DNA from: Tubiluchus corallicola
Lineage: Eukaryota > Priapulida > Priapulimorpha > Priapulimorphida > Tubiluchidae
Reading direction: 5' to 3'
Assembly: GCA_030141605.1 (NCBI GenBank)
Contig: JAQGDQ010001327.1
Span: 1-47,130 of the forward strand
Length of the DNA: 47,130 nt
In this document: in pieces, positions 11,316 to 22,042 of the stretch
How the letters are laid out: each line of letters begins with the position of its first letter
Numbering within the stretch: position 1 is the stretch's first letter
Notes under the pieces: model-generated
What the model saw: the letters and a program-made list of their open reading frames with translations, nothing else
Told to the model about the DNA's origin: nothing
The model's database searches: none
Position numbers and translations under genes: made by a program

Positions 11316-11627
11316 TTAATTTATGATCTGCTTTACACAATAATGAACTGATTCCATTACGAAAGTAAAGAGCGCAGCACTCATTCCAAATATGATGACC
11401 CAGAAGACGGCATTAAGCTGATTTACAGGAATTGCTTCAGCTTCAACAGCTTGAGTTGTGTCCAAACACTGTTGTGCTGGACGAAGCATTTCTTCTAACA
11501 GCCAGTTTATCGTGCCACTTTGCAGTAATTCACTGTCCAGTTTGGTTTTGCATACCCCAATGCACAATGTTTCCAAAAACTGAACTACAATGCAACCAGT
11601 AAAGAACAGCATCTGCCTGAAGACCAT
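11316..11627 (-). pseudogene. Internally deleted ionotropic receptor, 103-residue in-frame remnant (pseudogene B)
   Basis: An uninterrupted 103-codon frame joins the receptor leader (MVFRQMLFFTGCIVV..., ending KLD) straight to the C-terminal S2 tail (ELLQSGTINWLLEEML) and final membrane segment (FWVIIFGMSAALFTFVMES). Compared with the intact 462-residue genes, roughly residues 32-395 are missing: nearly all of S1, TM1, the pore, TM2 and most of S2. The join keeps the frame. What remains would be a leader plus a single-pass membrane peptide. Most likely a deletion pseudogene; a functional mini-protein is possible but unsupported. Confidence 0.75.
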
Positions 11628-13113
11628 TTCACTGCAACTCTGGAATACCTGCTGTCATGTTCAAAACTAAAAGCATTTGTTTTGTTTTTTTCCTTTGTCT
11701 TTCCCGCTCTGACGTTACTGCTGTTAATATTCATTAAAATTTACTGATTAATTTTGTCAACAGTAATAATTACCGCTTTTGTTTTGCCTTCTCTTTTCTC
11801 CCTGTGCCTGCACACAAACGCTTTGTCGCAAAGTGAGAGCAATTAGTTAAATTTCTATGCCAGCTTTTATGGTTTATTGTTGTTGCTCATGTCTTTCGTG
11901 CACAAAAAATGGCAGAAATATTTTTACAAAGGGACGTGCGAGTTTTATTAAATAAACACGGCTTTTAAAAGTCTACAAATAAGACATACGTGTCTGGTGA
12001 TAAAGGAAACATTAACACAAAGCAATTTTTTCATTGGGTTGTTTATAAGCTGTTTGCTGCATACGCAATGAAGCATAACGTATTCCAGGTGTTTGGTAAA
12101 CGCTACTTAAGTTAAGACACGGTCATCAACTGCAGTAATAGTGTTTCACTAGTAGAGAAGAATATCGTTTTGGCCCACTAAAGTGGCGTTTACGTAGCAA
12201 CCGAATGAATATGCATTGCCATATGCTGAATAGCTGTGGAAAAATCGATAGGAATAGCTGCGGAAAAAGAATAACGCATACGCGGGTGCATTGAAAACAA
12301 TATAAACCGATTTTATCTATTTTGCACCCTCCAGGACACGTTCGAATCCGGAGGCTGCGAAAATGCCAGTGAGTTTTTTTACTTTTGGAACATTCCAATT
12401 TCGTTGTGGAACTGAGGAACTAACACAGTCTCGCAGAACACAAAAAGTATGTCTTTTTTTAAATCAAATATGAGAGGAACAATTTAGCTTGAGTCACGTC
12501 TGTTAACAAATGCATTAGCTAGTGAAAATACTTATATTTGCTTAAACACAACCAAAAACAAAATGCCCAAGTGATGATCATGTTGCACATTATCGCCTCT
12601 TGATTCGTGCGCCATCAAGCTAATGTGTGTATTAATAGTGATGATGACTCTTACTACTTAGCGTTTTCTAGCTACGGAACAGCCTGCAGAATAAAATTAA
12701 CAGGAATAACTGCAGAAAAAGAATAAGGCATATGCAGGCTGCATAAAACAGGTGCATTGAAAACAATATTTCATCTATTCCGCACCTTCCCCCACAAGCG
12801 CATCCGCATCCGGATGCTACATAAACACCACTTAGAATAACACTGGACCTATTGTTAAAGACTTTCTAAGGAAGCTTACTAAATTGCCTCAAAGGCAATT
12901 TTAAGTGCTCTGCCCTGGTGGTTTTTTTATGTTGTTGTTCTTAGAGTTTGTTTCTATGTCTATTTACAGTTCAGAAAATAAATTGATTACATAATTCTGA
13001 AAAAATACCATTCTGCTGCAGAATTATGCGAGGATGTCTCACATAAAGAAAAGAAAAATCTCACGCATACCAATAGAATCTATTGATATATATAGAGTGA
13101 ATGTATTCGATTG
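11628..13113. other. Non-coding; two related short inverted-repeat elements (about 12182-12370 and 12660-12835)
   Basis: No gene seen. The element at 12182-12370 has degenerate terminal inverted repeats (TGGCGTTTACGTAGCAACCG against TGGCATTTTCGCAGCCTCCG, the latter read from the complement). The 12660-12835 segment shares its interior (ggtgcattgaaaacaatat) and ends in a similar GTTTATGTAGCATCCGG on the complement. They look like two old copies of one MITE family; the superfamily is not determined. Confidence 0.4.
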
Positions 13114-13580
13114 TTAACCCTTTCAGTCCCAAATTATTTTTGAATACGAAAAAACTTTTTGGCTTGGTACTTTTGTTCAGTATGTCCATCTTGTTTACAC
13201 ATAATAATTATTTTTTTTCTACCTGTGCCCGCGTGCTAAATATGGCCTGTATCCCACGGGATACATTGGGATTCAATGGAAGCATCAAATGTGCTTCATT
13301 TTGCAACTGCTGATAATTTTTTAAAGTATTTAAGACATTTAGTATGCACGCAATGCTGATCTGTACAAAGTCGTCTCTAAAGTACTGTACCTTACGAAGT
13401 TTTTTATGCTATGTAGATTTTCTAGTTTGCCATTTTATCACCATTTTAGTCTATTATTATTGGCTTAAATCAAAATATCTATTAGCAGATCAAATAACTG
13501 TCAGTTTTAAAATTTTATTCATCTTAAAGGCAGAAAATATTCTCATATCCCACGGGATACAACGGGTATGAAAGTGTTAA
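13114..13580 (+). mobile_element. piggyBac-type MITE flanked by TTAA (copy 1)
   Basis: TTAA at 13114-13117 and 13577-13580 brackets a 459-bp element beginning CCCTTTCAGTCCC and ending GGGTATGAAAGTG, i.e. inverted ends around CCCTTTCA. TTAA target duplication plus CCY ends is the known piggyBac signature. Inside are palindromes around TATCCCACGGGATA. There is no transposase. A second copy lies in the opposite orientation at 23460-23924. Confidence 0.7.
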
Positions 13581-14690
13581 CTGTATGAAGTTTGATTAAT
13601 AGAAAGACTGCATACATATTCAGTTTTTCCCTTGAGCCTTTTATCTGTCAATTTTTTTTTATTAGAGAACAGTTGTGTTATTATTTACAAACTTTTTTGC
13701 TGCATGAAGAAAATCATAAGTCTTTTTTAGTTCTTTCTCTATACTTGTATGGAACCAGAGCACATAAGGGTAGTATTGTTGTTCTCTGACAATGCGGTGT
13801 TTGGAAGTTGTGCACACGTCTGAGCACAGGTAGAGACAGTACTGTTGCTCACACAGTTTGTTGTCATGTGTCACGTGCTTACCGTGAATGGATGAATGGC
13901 AAGCTTGGACTGCGACAATTTAGGCTATTAATAAGCAAAAAAAATTTTTGTTTAGGATTTTATCAAGCATAAACTTTCGTACGTTTGTTTATTTAACATT
14001 ACACTTACAACGTTAACATTACATACGTATGTTTCGTTTTACACAGTATTAAAACAATAGCAAAAAATTTTCTGAAGCAGCTCTGCAAGCTGCCACTGTT
14101 ATATTTCAAGAACATTATTCATATTTTTGCTTTTTTATCGTAACCCTAGCTTGCACCGCTGTTCTTTTTTATTAATCACAAAACATGTTATGTAGAACAT
14201 GTGTGTTATTGGAGCTTTTCATAATAACAAAATCGATTTAAATTTGTTTGTTTTTTTTTGCAAAATTCTTTGCTAGCTAGTATGTAAGTGATCTAATTAA
14301 AAGGATATGTATGCATACTTAAAGAAAACTATTTTCTAAAAAAAATAGAAGGAATCTACAAGTACATAAATAATTTAATATAGTTGAACATAACAGTGTT
14401 GCGCACAGAGCACCAGTGTAGTTCAACTGACCTTCTTACAAATGATAGTTTAGTGAAAATTTTTAAGGATAACAGTAAGCTAATAAAAAATACTGAAAAG
14501 AGACTATTTCACTGAGTTACATTTTCAATCAGAACTGGTGATCATCTAGCTGGTGACCCTACTCTACCAGAAACAAATAACCCAGAAGAGCAGCAAGTTT
14601 TCGTCACTTTGATGAAACTACATTCTGCTTTGGGTATTTATGAGAATGTCACAAAATAAGTAGTAGCATTACTTTATATCATCTGCCGTC

Positions 14691-14737
14691 CAGTTTTGTC
14701 AGCCGGTCATCACAAAACTGACCGGCTGACAAAACTG
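14691..14737. repeat. Perfect 19-bp inverted repeat with 9-bp spacer
   Basis: CAGTTTTGTCAGCCGGTCA (14691-14709) and its exact reverse complement (14719-14737) flank TCACAAAAC. At the equivalent place in the other duplication units (near 18500, 11225 and 9105) only a weak, imperfect version exists, so the perfect form is derived. Confidence 0.9.
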
Positions 14738-14899
14738 CTTGTGTTTCTGTAAAACTACCAAACACGTTGCGTTTTTAATGTTTTGTATCACATACAAAGA
14801 TTGTAACTGTAATAAGAACTAATGAACCCATTGGTTTGCATTAAACAGCAACAGTTAACCTAACAGCTAATGAGTTGAGGAGAAATTTCAGTGTCTCTG

Positions 14900-14955
14900 T
14901 TATGATTTGAACCAGATCAGCACAGACAAGCACCAACCATGTGAACTACGGGCAC
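14900..14955 (-). repeat. tRNA-like sequence (probable SINE head), copy 1
   Basis: The complement reads GCCCGTAGTTCACATGGTTG ... GGTTCAAATCA, resembling pol III box A and box B at tRNA-like spacing. An intact cloverleaf is not obvious. The same segment recurs at 18690-18745, so it predates the IR duplication. Confidence 0.4.
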
Positions 14956-15082
14956 ATGTGACAGCTGAACAGGCCTGAATGTTCATTCTTATGCTACACA
15001 GTCAAAACCACACACACTCATGAAAACAAAAATAATCAGTCAAATTATTTGTAAGTTAAATTGTGAATTTGTCAAAATGTTT

Positions 15083-16471
15083 TCACGATATACGATAATA
15101 AAGTGATTCTATTATGAAAGTGAAGAGTGCTGTGCTCATTCCAAACAGCATTACCCAGAATGCAGCACTAAGCTGTCTTACGGGAATTCCTTGTACTTCT
15201 ATTGTTTGAGTGGGTGTGTCCAAACAATATTGTGACAGATATAGCAGCTCCTCTAAAGGCCCTGCTATCATATCACTTTGTAGTAATATAGCGAAGCCGT
15301 AGTTTAGTGCTTCTGTGTAATTGCTTTGTCTTGGGACCACAAACGACAACTGCATTGGAGCTGTTGCAACCGGTGCCACAGAAAATCTACATTTCTTATG
15401 TAATTTGAGGTCTTGGATAAAAAATAGCTTTGTGTATAAGCTATTATGAAAATATGTATAGCGTCCTGTAGCCGTGAGATCAAATGCTGTAGATTCATGA
15501 TAAACAGGTACATTGTCATCAGTTTCCATTTTCTTCCACAGCTTTCCGTAATCTGTATCAGGTGGACTGTTTTTTAACATGGTTGTACCAGCAAAGTCTC
15601 CAAGAGTCACAGGAACAATGTCGCTGTCTACTAATTCTTGCAAAGTAGAGAAGGCAAACTGTTGCCTGCTTACAAACAACTTACTAACCAATGTTCCTGT
15701 GTACATGGCAACCAAGATAACAGCAAACAACCACCAGCACCCAATTGTAATCCGAGCAGGCAGGCGCCACGGTAAATAAGTTCCACCTTGTTGAAGATAT
15801 GAGGCTAGGGTATATTGAATGTAGTATGCTATGCCTGTCTTAGTAGGCCTACGGTTTAATTGATTGAAATCATTTTCATTGCTTGCAGTCTTTGTTTGAC
15901 AATCAAGGCAGTATATTATTAGTCCAGCCAAGAGCCCATATGTTAGTAGGAGTAACCAGACCGGTGTGCTAAAAGGGTCTGTTAAATTAATTCCTTGTAG
16001 CTTATTCCGTTTTGTTATAAACACATGTGATGCATGAATGACTGGATGTAGAAAAGTCATGTATTTTGTTCTTTCACGAATTATGATCGACAGTCCAAAT
16101 ATGTCTACCTCGGCCTTTTTGGCCACTGTTTCTGGACTTTCCATAGCTTCAATGGCCTTTACATTAAGGCTAAAGTTTAATGCATTACTTAGTAGCAGAA
16201 TTACATTGATCGTGAAATTTGCAAGGGGATCATCATCCCAGATACCCAATGCAAGTTCAGCACCTTTAAGTGAGTGATCCTGCACATCCTGTTTGTTTTC
16301 ACGAGTCACAGCATATCCTTTTGGAATGCAATCCTCTCCGTATCTGAGGCGCTTAAGACGAACAACTTTTTGTTTTTTGTCCAGTTTGATTTTGCACTCA
16401 CTGATGCAAAATACTGCTAATTGAAAGATAACGACACAAGTAAGAAAAAGTAGCGCCCGTCTGGAAATCAT
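15083..16471 (-). CDS. Ionotropic receptor gene 1 (divergent IR, iGluR-related), intronless
   Basis: A single uninterrupted 462-codon frame. Residues 1-24 form a hydrophobic signal peptide. S1 (about 66-165) includes R134 in RTKYMTF, at the position of the ligand carboxyl-binding arginine of glutamate receptors. TM1 is about 169-189, the pore loop about 214-236, TM2 about 241-266 (CWWLFAVILVAMYTGTLVSK, the IR counterpart of the SYTANL region), S2 about 270-430 with C361/C416 placed like the conserved S2 disulfide, and TM3 about 434-457. There is no amino-terminal domain, which is usual for divergent IRs. Possible glycosylation sites are NFT, NLT and NYT. IRs are ligand-gated cation channels in sensory dendrites; the ligand here is unknown. 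No breaks, so probably functional. Confidence 0.93.
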   Translation of the reverse strand: MISRRALLFLTCVVIFQLAVFCISECKIKLDKKQKVVRLKRLRYGEDCIPKGYAVTRENKQDVQDHSLKGAELALGIWDDDPLANFTINVILLLSNALNFSLNVKAIEAMESPETVAKKAEVDIFGLSIIIRERTKYMTFLHPVIHASHVFITKRNKLQGINLTDPFSTPVWLLLLTYGLLAGLIIYCLDCQTKTASNENDFNQLNRRPTKTGIAYYIQYTLASYLQQGGTYLPWRLPARITIGCWWLFAVILVAMYTGTLVSKLFVSRQQFAFSTLQELVDSDIVPVTLGDFAGTTMLKNSPPDTDYGKLWKKMETDDNVPVYHESTAFDLTATGRYTYFHNSLYTKLFFIQDLKLHKKCRFSVAPVATAPMQLSFVVPRQSNYTEALNYGFAILLQSDMIAGPLEELLYLSQYCLDTPTQTIEVQGIPVRQLSAAFWVMLFGMSTALFTFIIESLYYRIS

Positions 16472-18880
16472 TTCACTGTAAACCGTGTTCCTTGTGCTCT
16501 AGTAGTGGACTGAAAGCATTCGTCACTGTGTTTTGCTCTGTATTTGTCAATCATGCAAGCCATTTACTAATCAATATTATGCTTGCTATGGTCAATAGTA
16601 CCTAACTGTCCCTTCAGTCTGGTTTGTTGGACAACAAACAAACTATTTACCACAAATTGATAGAAATAGGCGAGCTGCTGTTCATTTGGCAACTCATTGT
16701 CTCTTGCATTTTGTGCATGTAAGATAAACAAGAATGATAGGATGAAAGAAAGAGATGCAACTATAGTAAAATAAGCATCAATTTCAAAAGTTTGTTAAAA
16801 AAAACTGTCTGCTTCAGTCATAACTGATGATGATTTGATTTGAAACTGAAATATTTGTTTTAAAACAATTTTCTGTTAAATTTACTTGTTTGTTTTCTCA
16901 GAATTTACACAAAATAATGAATCTAATCGACATCAAGTGTTTAACACTGCTACAGCAAAAGTCTACAAAATGTATGTGTGTTAATAAAGGAAACGTTAAC
17001 ATAAAAGGCAACGTTTATCATTTCGGAACAATATGTTCCTTTAGTGTCAGCCAACTGCAGTAATAAGCTGTGTGGTGTTTATACCAAGAAAGAAAAATAA
17101 CATCTGGCATATTTAATTCCTCTGGTCTTGGAGCATCCCAGTCTTGTTATGGAGCATAGGAACTAAATCTGTTGCACGGAATACAAAATGTGGGCATTTT
17201 GCTTAAATTAACTTTAGGATAAACGTAACTCATAGCTTTTAACGAATGCGTTAATTAGTGAAATTACTGATATTTAACTAAACACAGACGAAAACGAAGT
17301 GCATAAGAGATGATTGTGTTGCGAATTATCAACATTTTATTCATCACTTATTCAGATGGCATAAGAGGTGAAATAGATTGTTTTATTAAATTATTGCTGT
17401 GCAGACTACAGCGTACAGAGGTGCTATCACGTCGATAAAACTGATTCACATCTTCATCAAGCTAAATGTAATAACTGAAAACGACTTTGCCTGATGATTT
17501 GAAATAGAAGCCAAATGCAGCAGTATAGAAACAGGTTCTAATCATAACAATAATCTTAAATGCATAAAATAAACCAAATTTAACTTAATATTTAAAGATA
17601 GTCGCATTTTCCTCTTCTTTTCTTTCCCGTGATTGAACATTATTCTATTAGAGACTAACACTTTTGTATCATAATTCAATCAACATACGTCTTAAATGCA
17701 AAATATGAAAATTTTTAATTATTTGGTACATGCGCATTAATTAATTATATTAGTAATAATTCTGAGAGGGTGGCTGACCTCAATAACTTATAGTTCTTTC
17801 ACCACCTTTTCACCACTAATCAATAATCACTTTTGCACTTTGTAATATTATTGTATGTTGTACAGAATTATAAATCACTTAGTTATGTATTTTGCTATTA
17901 TAAAAATGGTGGTAAACTAATAAACTTAGTTACTTACATACTAGAATAACTCAGAGTAACAAGCTGTAACTACGTTGAGCCCAAGCACACATGCTAGAGC
18001 AGGTCTCAATTCTTCTTGCAGTGCACAATCAGCATACCAATTAGATAGAACTTTAGGTAAAACCAACTAATCAATTTACTCATACTTTAACTCACAAAAC
18101 ACATTATGAAGAACATGTTGCACTATTAATGCTTTTAATAACTGCCATTATCGATTTAAGATTCATTTTTTGGAAATAGTTGGCAGGTTCCTAGCTAGTG
18201 TGTAAGTGATCTAGTTGAACATACAATTATGCTTACTTAGAGACAACTAATTACTACAAAAAATAGAATGAATTGACAAGTACATAAATAATTAAATGTA
18301 GTCGGACTCGGGCACCTAACAGTGCAGTACAAAGAGCACCAGTATTGTTCTGCTGTCCGTCTTAAAAATGATGGTTGAATGAACATTTGTAAGTTTTTTT
18401 AAGAATTTTTCATCACTTTCATGAAATTACAAGCTGCTTTTGAGTGATTTTGACAAAATCGCAGATTTAGTGGCGTCATTAGTTTACATAATCTGCTGTC
18501 CAGTTTTGCTATACCTGGCTAACAAAGTTGCTTACTTTCTTCACGAAAGTACTAAGTGCATTGTTTTTTTTGTTTTTTTTATAATATATGGCACTAGCTG
18601 TGATAAGAACCAATGAACCCAATGGTTTGCATTAAGCAACAACAGTTAACCTAACAGCTAATAAGTTGAGGAAAAATTTCAGTGTGTCTGTTATGATTTG
18701 AACCAGATCAGCACAGGCAAGCACCAACCATGTGAACTACGGGCACACGTGACAGGTGAACAGGCCTGAATGTTCATACTTATGTTACACAGTCAAAGCC
18801 ACACACAGCCATTCAACATAAAAACAAAAATAATCAGTTAAATTATTTGTAAGTTAAACTGTGAACTTGTCAAAATGCTT
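16472..18880. other. Non-coding spacer between IR genes 1 and 2
   Basis: No gene seen. The part near 16960-17300 resembles 11970-12550, and 18060-18880 resembles 14150-15080, both as expected from segmental duplication of the receptor unit. Confidence 0.6.
18690..18745 (-). repeat. tRNA-like sequence (probable SINE head), copy 2
   Basis: Near-identical to 14900-14955 and at the same distance downstream of its receptor gene, with box A-like and box B-like motifs on the minus strand. Confidence 0.4.
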
Positions 18881-20269
18881 TCACGATATACGATAATAAA
18901 GTGATTCTATTATGAAAGTGAAGAGTGCTGTGCTCATTCCAAGCAGCATTACCCAGAATGCAGCACTAAGTTGGCGTACAGGTATTCCTTGTGCTTCTAC
19001 TGTTTGAGTTTGTGCGTCCAAACAATTTTGTGACATATATAGCAGCTCCTCTAAAGGCCCTGCTATCATATCACTTTGTAGTAATATAGCGAAGCCGTAG
19101 TTTAGTGCTTCTGTGTAATTGCTTTGTCTTGGGACCACAAACGACAACTGCATTGGAGCTGTTGCAACCGGTGCCACAGAAAATCTACATTTCTTATGTA
19201 ATTTAAGGTCTTGGATCAAAATTAACTTTGCGTAGGTTCCATCTTGAAAAAATGTGTACCGTCCTGTAGCTGTGAGATCTAGTCCTGTAGCCTCATCATT
19301 CACGGGTACGTGGTCATCAGTTTCCATTTTCTTCCACAGCTTGCCATAATCTGTATCAGGTGGACTGTTTTTTAACATGGTAGTAGCAGCAAAGTCTCCG
19401 AGAGTGACAGGAACAATTGCGCTGTCTACTAATTCTTGCAAAGTAGAGAAGGCAAACTGTTGCCTGCTTACAAACAACTTACTGACCAATGTTCCTGTGT
19501 ACATGGCAACCAGAATAACAGCAAAAAACCACCAGCATCCAATTGTAATTCGAGCAGGCAGGCGCCACGGTAAATAAGTTCCACCTTGTTGAAGATATGA
19601 GGCTAGGGTATACTGAATGTAATATGCTATGCCTGTCTTAGTAGGCCTACGGTTTAATTGATTGAAATCATTTTCATTGTTTGCAGTCTTTGTTTGACGA
19701 TCAAGGCAGCATAATATTAGTCCAGCCAAGAGCCCATATGTTAGTAGGAGTAACCAGACCGGTGTGCTGAAAGGGTCTGTTAAATTGAATCCTTGTAGCT
19801 TATTCCGTTTTGTAATGAACACATATGGAGAATATGCGACTGGATGTAGAAACGTCATGTATTTGGTTCTTCCATGAAGCATTGTCGCCATTCCAAATAT
19901 GTCTACTTCAGCCTTTTCCATCACAGTTTCTGGACTTTCTGTAGCTTCAATGACCTTTATGTTAAAGCTGAAGTTTAATGCATTACTTAGTAACAGAATC
20001 ACGTTGGTTGTGAAATTTGCAAGGGGATCACCATCCCAGATCCCCAATGCAAGTTGAGCACCTTTAAGTGAGTAGTCCTGTGCATCCTGTTTGTTTTCAT
20101 GAAATGCCAGATATCTTTTTTGACTGCCATTCTTTTGATCTCGGAGGTACTTAAGAGGAGCGACTTTTCGCTTTTTGTCCAATTTGATTTTGCACTCACT
20201 GATGCAAAGTACTGCCGATTGAAAGATAACGACACTAGTAAGAAAAAGTAGCGCCCGTCTGGAAACCAT
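18881..20269 (-). CDS. Ionotropic receptor gene 2 (divergent IR), intronless
   Basis: An open frame of 462 codons from the ATG at 20267-20269 (MVSRRALLFL), chosen because it matches the start and exact length of IR gene 1. An ATG five codons upstream (20284) is also in frame. Domain order is as in gene 1: signal peptide, S1 with the RTKYMTF arginine, TM1 (VWLLLLTYGLLAGLILCCLD), pore, TM2, S2 with YGKLWKKMETDD, TM3, ending LYYRIS. TM1 through TM2 is almost identical to gene 1, while the S1 leader and the loop after METDD differ more, consistent with change in the ligand-facing parts. First gene of the array in transcription order; functional by appearance. Confidence 0.93.
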   Translation of the reverse strand: MVSRRALLFLTSVVIFQSAVLCISECKIKLDKKRKVAPLKYLRDQKNGSQKRYLAFHENKQDAQDYSLKGAQLALGIWDGDPLANFTTNVILLLSNALNFSFNIKVIEATESPETVMEKAEVDIFGMATMLHGRTKYMTFLHPVAYSPYVFITKRNKLQGFNLTDPFSTPVWLLLLTYGLLAGLILCCLDRQTKTANNENDFNQLNRRPTKTGIAYYIQYTLASYLQQGGTYLPWRLPARITIGCWWFFAVILVAMYTGTLVSKLFVSRQQFAFSTLQELVDSAIVPVTLGDFAATTMLKNSPPDTDYGKLWKKMETDDHVPVNDEATGLDLTATGRYTFFQDGTYAKLILIQDLKLHKKCRFSVAPVATAPMQLSFVVPRQSNYTEALNYGFAILLQSDMIAGPLEELLYMSQNCLDAQTQTVEAQGIPVRQLSAAFWVMLLGMSTALFTFIIESLYYRIS

Positions 20270-20284
20270 TTCACTGCAAATCAT

Positions 20285-20814
20285 GTTACTTCATTCTTCT
20301 TCAACGACTGAAAGCATTTGTCATTGTGTTTTGCTTTTTGCTTGACTGTCCATTGTTGTTCATCACGCAAGCTATTTGCTGATTGCTATAATAATCAAAA
20401 AACTGTTGGTTTTCTGGACAGAAAACAGACTTCATGTGTGTATAAGATAAACAAGAATGACAGAAGTAAACAAGAAGCTGTGCATATAGCAAAATAAACA
20501 TTGCTTTCAAATGTGCATCTGCATCAGTCATTGGTCATTATACCAATAGAATTATCGTCATTTATCATTAGCTTGATTATAACATAATTAATTAAAATTA
20601 TATTTAGATTATAAATTAAAACTCAGAAATTTGGTTAAAAACAATGTTCTGTAAATATTAATTTGCCTCCATTAGCTGAATGTCACAGTATTTGCACAAA
20701 ATATTGAATCCATATAAAGTCGTGTAGAGGACAATTAAAAAGTATTGATTAAAAGAAAAAGACTCATCTCAAGGAAACCTCAGTCATAAATGTCATAAAA
20801 CGTTTCGTTTACAC
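20285..20814. other. Non-coding, upstream of IR gene 2
   Basis: AT-rich sequence with no recognisable gene. Any promoter for IR gene 2 would lie here, but I cannot point to a specific element. Confidence 0.4.
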
Positions 20815-20825
20815 TAATAATAATA

Positions 20826-20885
<60 letters not shown>

Positions 20886-20901
20886 GTAATAATAATAATA
20901 A
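20815..20901. repeat. (TAA)n microsatellite
   Basis: About 85 bp of TAA units with occasional TAG, interrupted on the right by the inserted Helitron at 20902. Confidence 0.9.
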
Positions 20902-21760
20902 CTAGCAAAGGCCCCGCAAAAGATTTTGCATAAAAAACCACGTATAAGCAATAACACGCGAACATCCTACACAGTCCTCATTTATAACACAAGCCCGTAA
21001 AGCCCGTAACATCCTGCCTACTTACCTAACGCAAAGCCTGTAGCCCGTAACATCATGCCTACTGTATGTCTGTTTATCTAACACAGAGCAGCTTTTTGCT
21101 GAATTAAAGTTATAGAGTACAATGGATGACGTCAGCACAATGGAATGCGGTCAACACGGTTTTCTAAGCGAAAAATGTCAAAATTTGAGGAAAATAAAAC
21201 ACGTAATTAACTCGTTGATACTCCTCTCGGTGGACCTGCCCTAACATATAGCCCACATCATCGTGTAGCCCTGTCCTTCCTCTTTGTAAAGAACCCCATA
21301 TCTCCTTCCGAGAGTCCCACCGGGCGACGCTAGAACGTTTTTCCCGCAGGCTGTTTGGTCAAAATTTCGAAAAAATCGCGAGTTGGGTCCGGGAAAACGC
21401 CCGTTGCGGGGCGCCGTGGCCCTCTCGCGAATTCTAAATAGGGCTACTACACCCACCGCTGAACGGGCTATTTATCCATACCCAGGTCCACCCTCGGCCC
21501 GTTCCCGTTCTCTACATCTCAGCCGTATAACTTTTGCAAAAAACGGCCGAAAAGGGCCATTTTTGGAGATTTTTCGCCCCCCCCCCCTCCCGGTGGGCCC
21601 AATTCGAAAAATAAACCATCAATGGCACGACACTAGATCGAGACCTTTCGTTTGATGTATAGATCGCCGCAAATGGTGCCCTCGTCCGGGCTGTAGCCTC
21701 GAAAATTATATATATATATAAATTAAGCCCATACCAAGAATATTAATATAAGAGTATAGA
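20902..21760 (-). mobile_element. Solo non-autonomous Helitron, inverted relative to the 1-7819 array
   Basis: Read on the minus strand it starts TCTATACTCTTATATTAATATTC (21760 inward), contains the same core as H2-H6 and ends GGGGCCTTTGCTAG at 20905-20902. The 3' hairpin has decayed (GCAAAATCTTTTGCG, 15 nt). Outside, the minus strand reads ATTATTA before TC and TTATTATT after CTAG: insertion between A and T within an ATT repeat, the published Helitron preference. About 859 bp, no coding capacity. Confidence 0.72.
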
Positions 21761-21776
21761 TAATAATAGTACTAGT

Positions 21777-22042
<266 letters not shown>

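Larger units (their letters stand above)
13581..15082. other. Non-coding downstream region of IR gene 1; contains a perfect palindrome and a tRNA-like SINE head
   Basis: No gene. From about 14150 onward the sequence parallels 18060-18880 (downstream of IR gene 2), showing that gene and spacer were duplicated together with a period near 3.8 kb. Confidence 0.6.

Noticed and set aside
12126-12398. 90-codon minus-strand frame
   Set aside because: Overlaps the degenerate inverted-repeat element at 12182-12370 and has no recognisable domain.
19999-20274. 91-codon frame overlapping the start of IR gene 2
   Set aside because: Shadow frame of the receptor coding sequence; the equivalent frame appears in pseudogene A only because of its frameshift.
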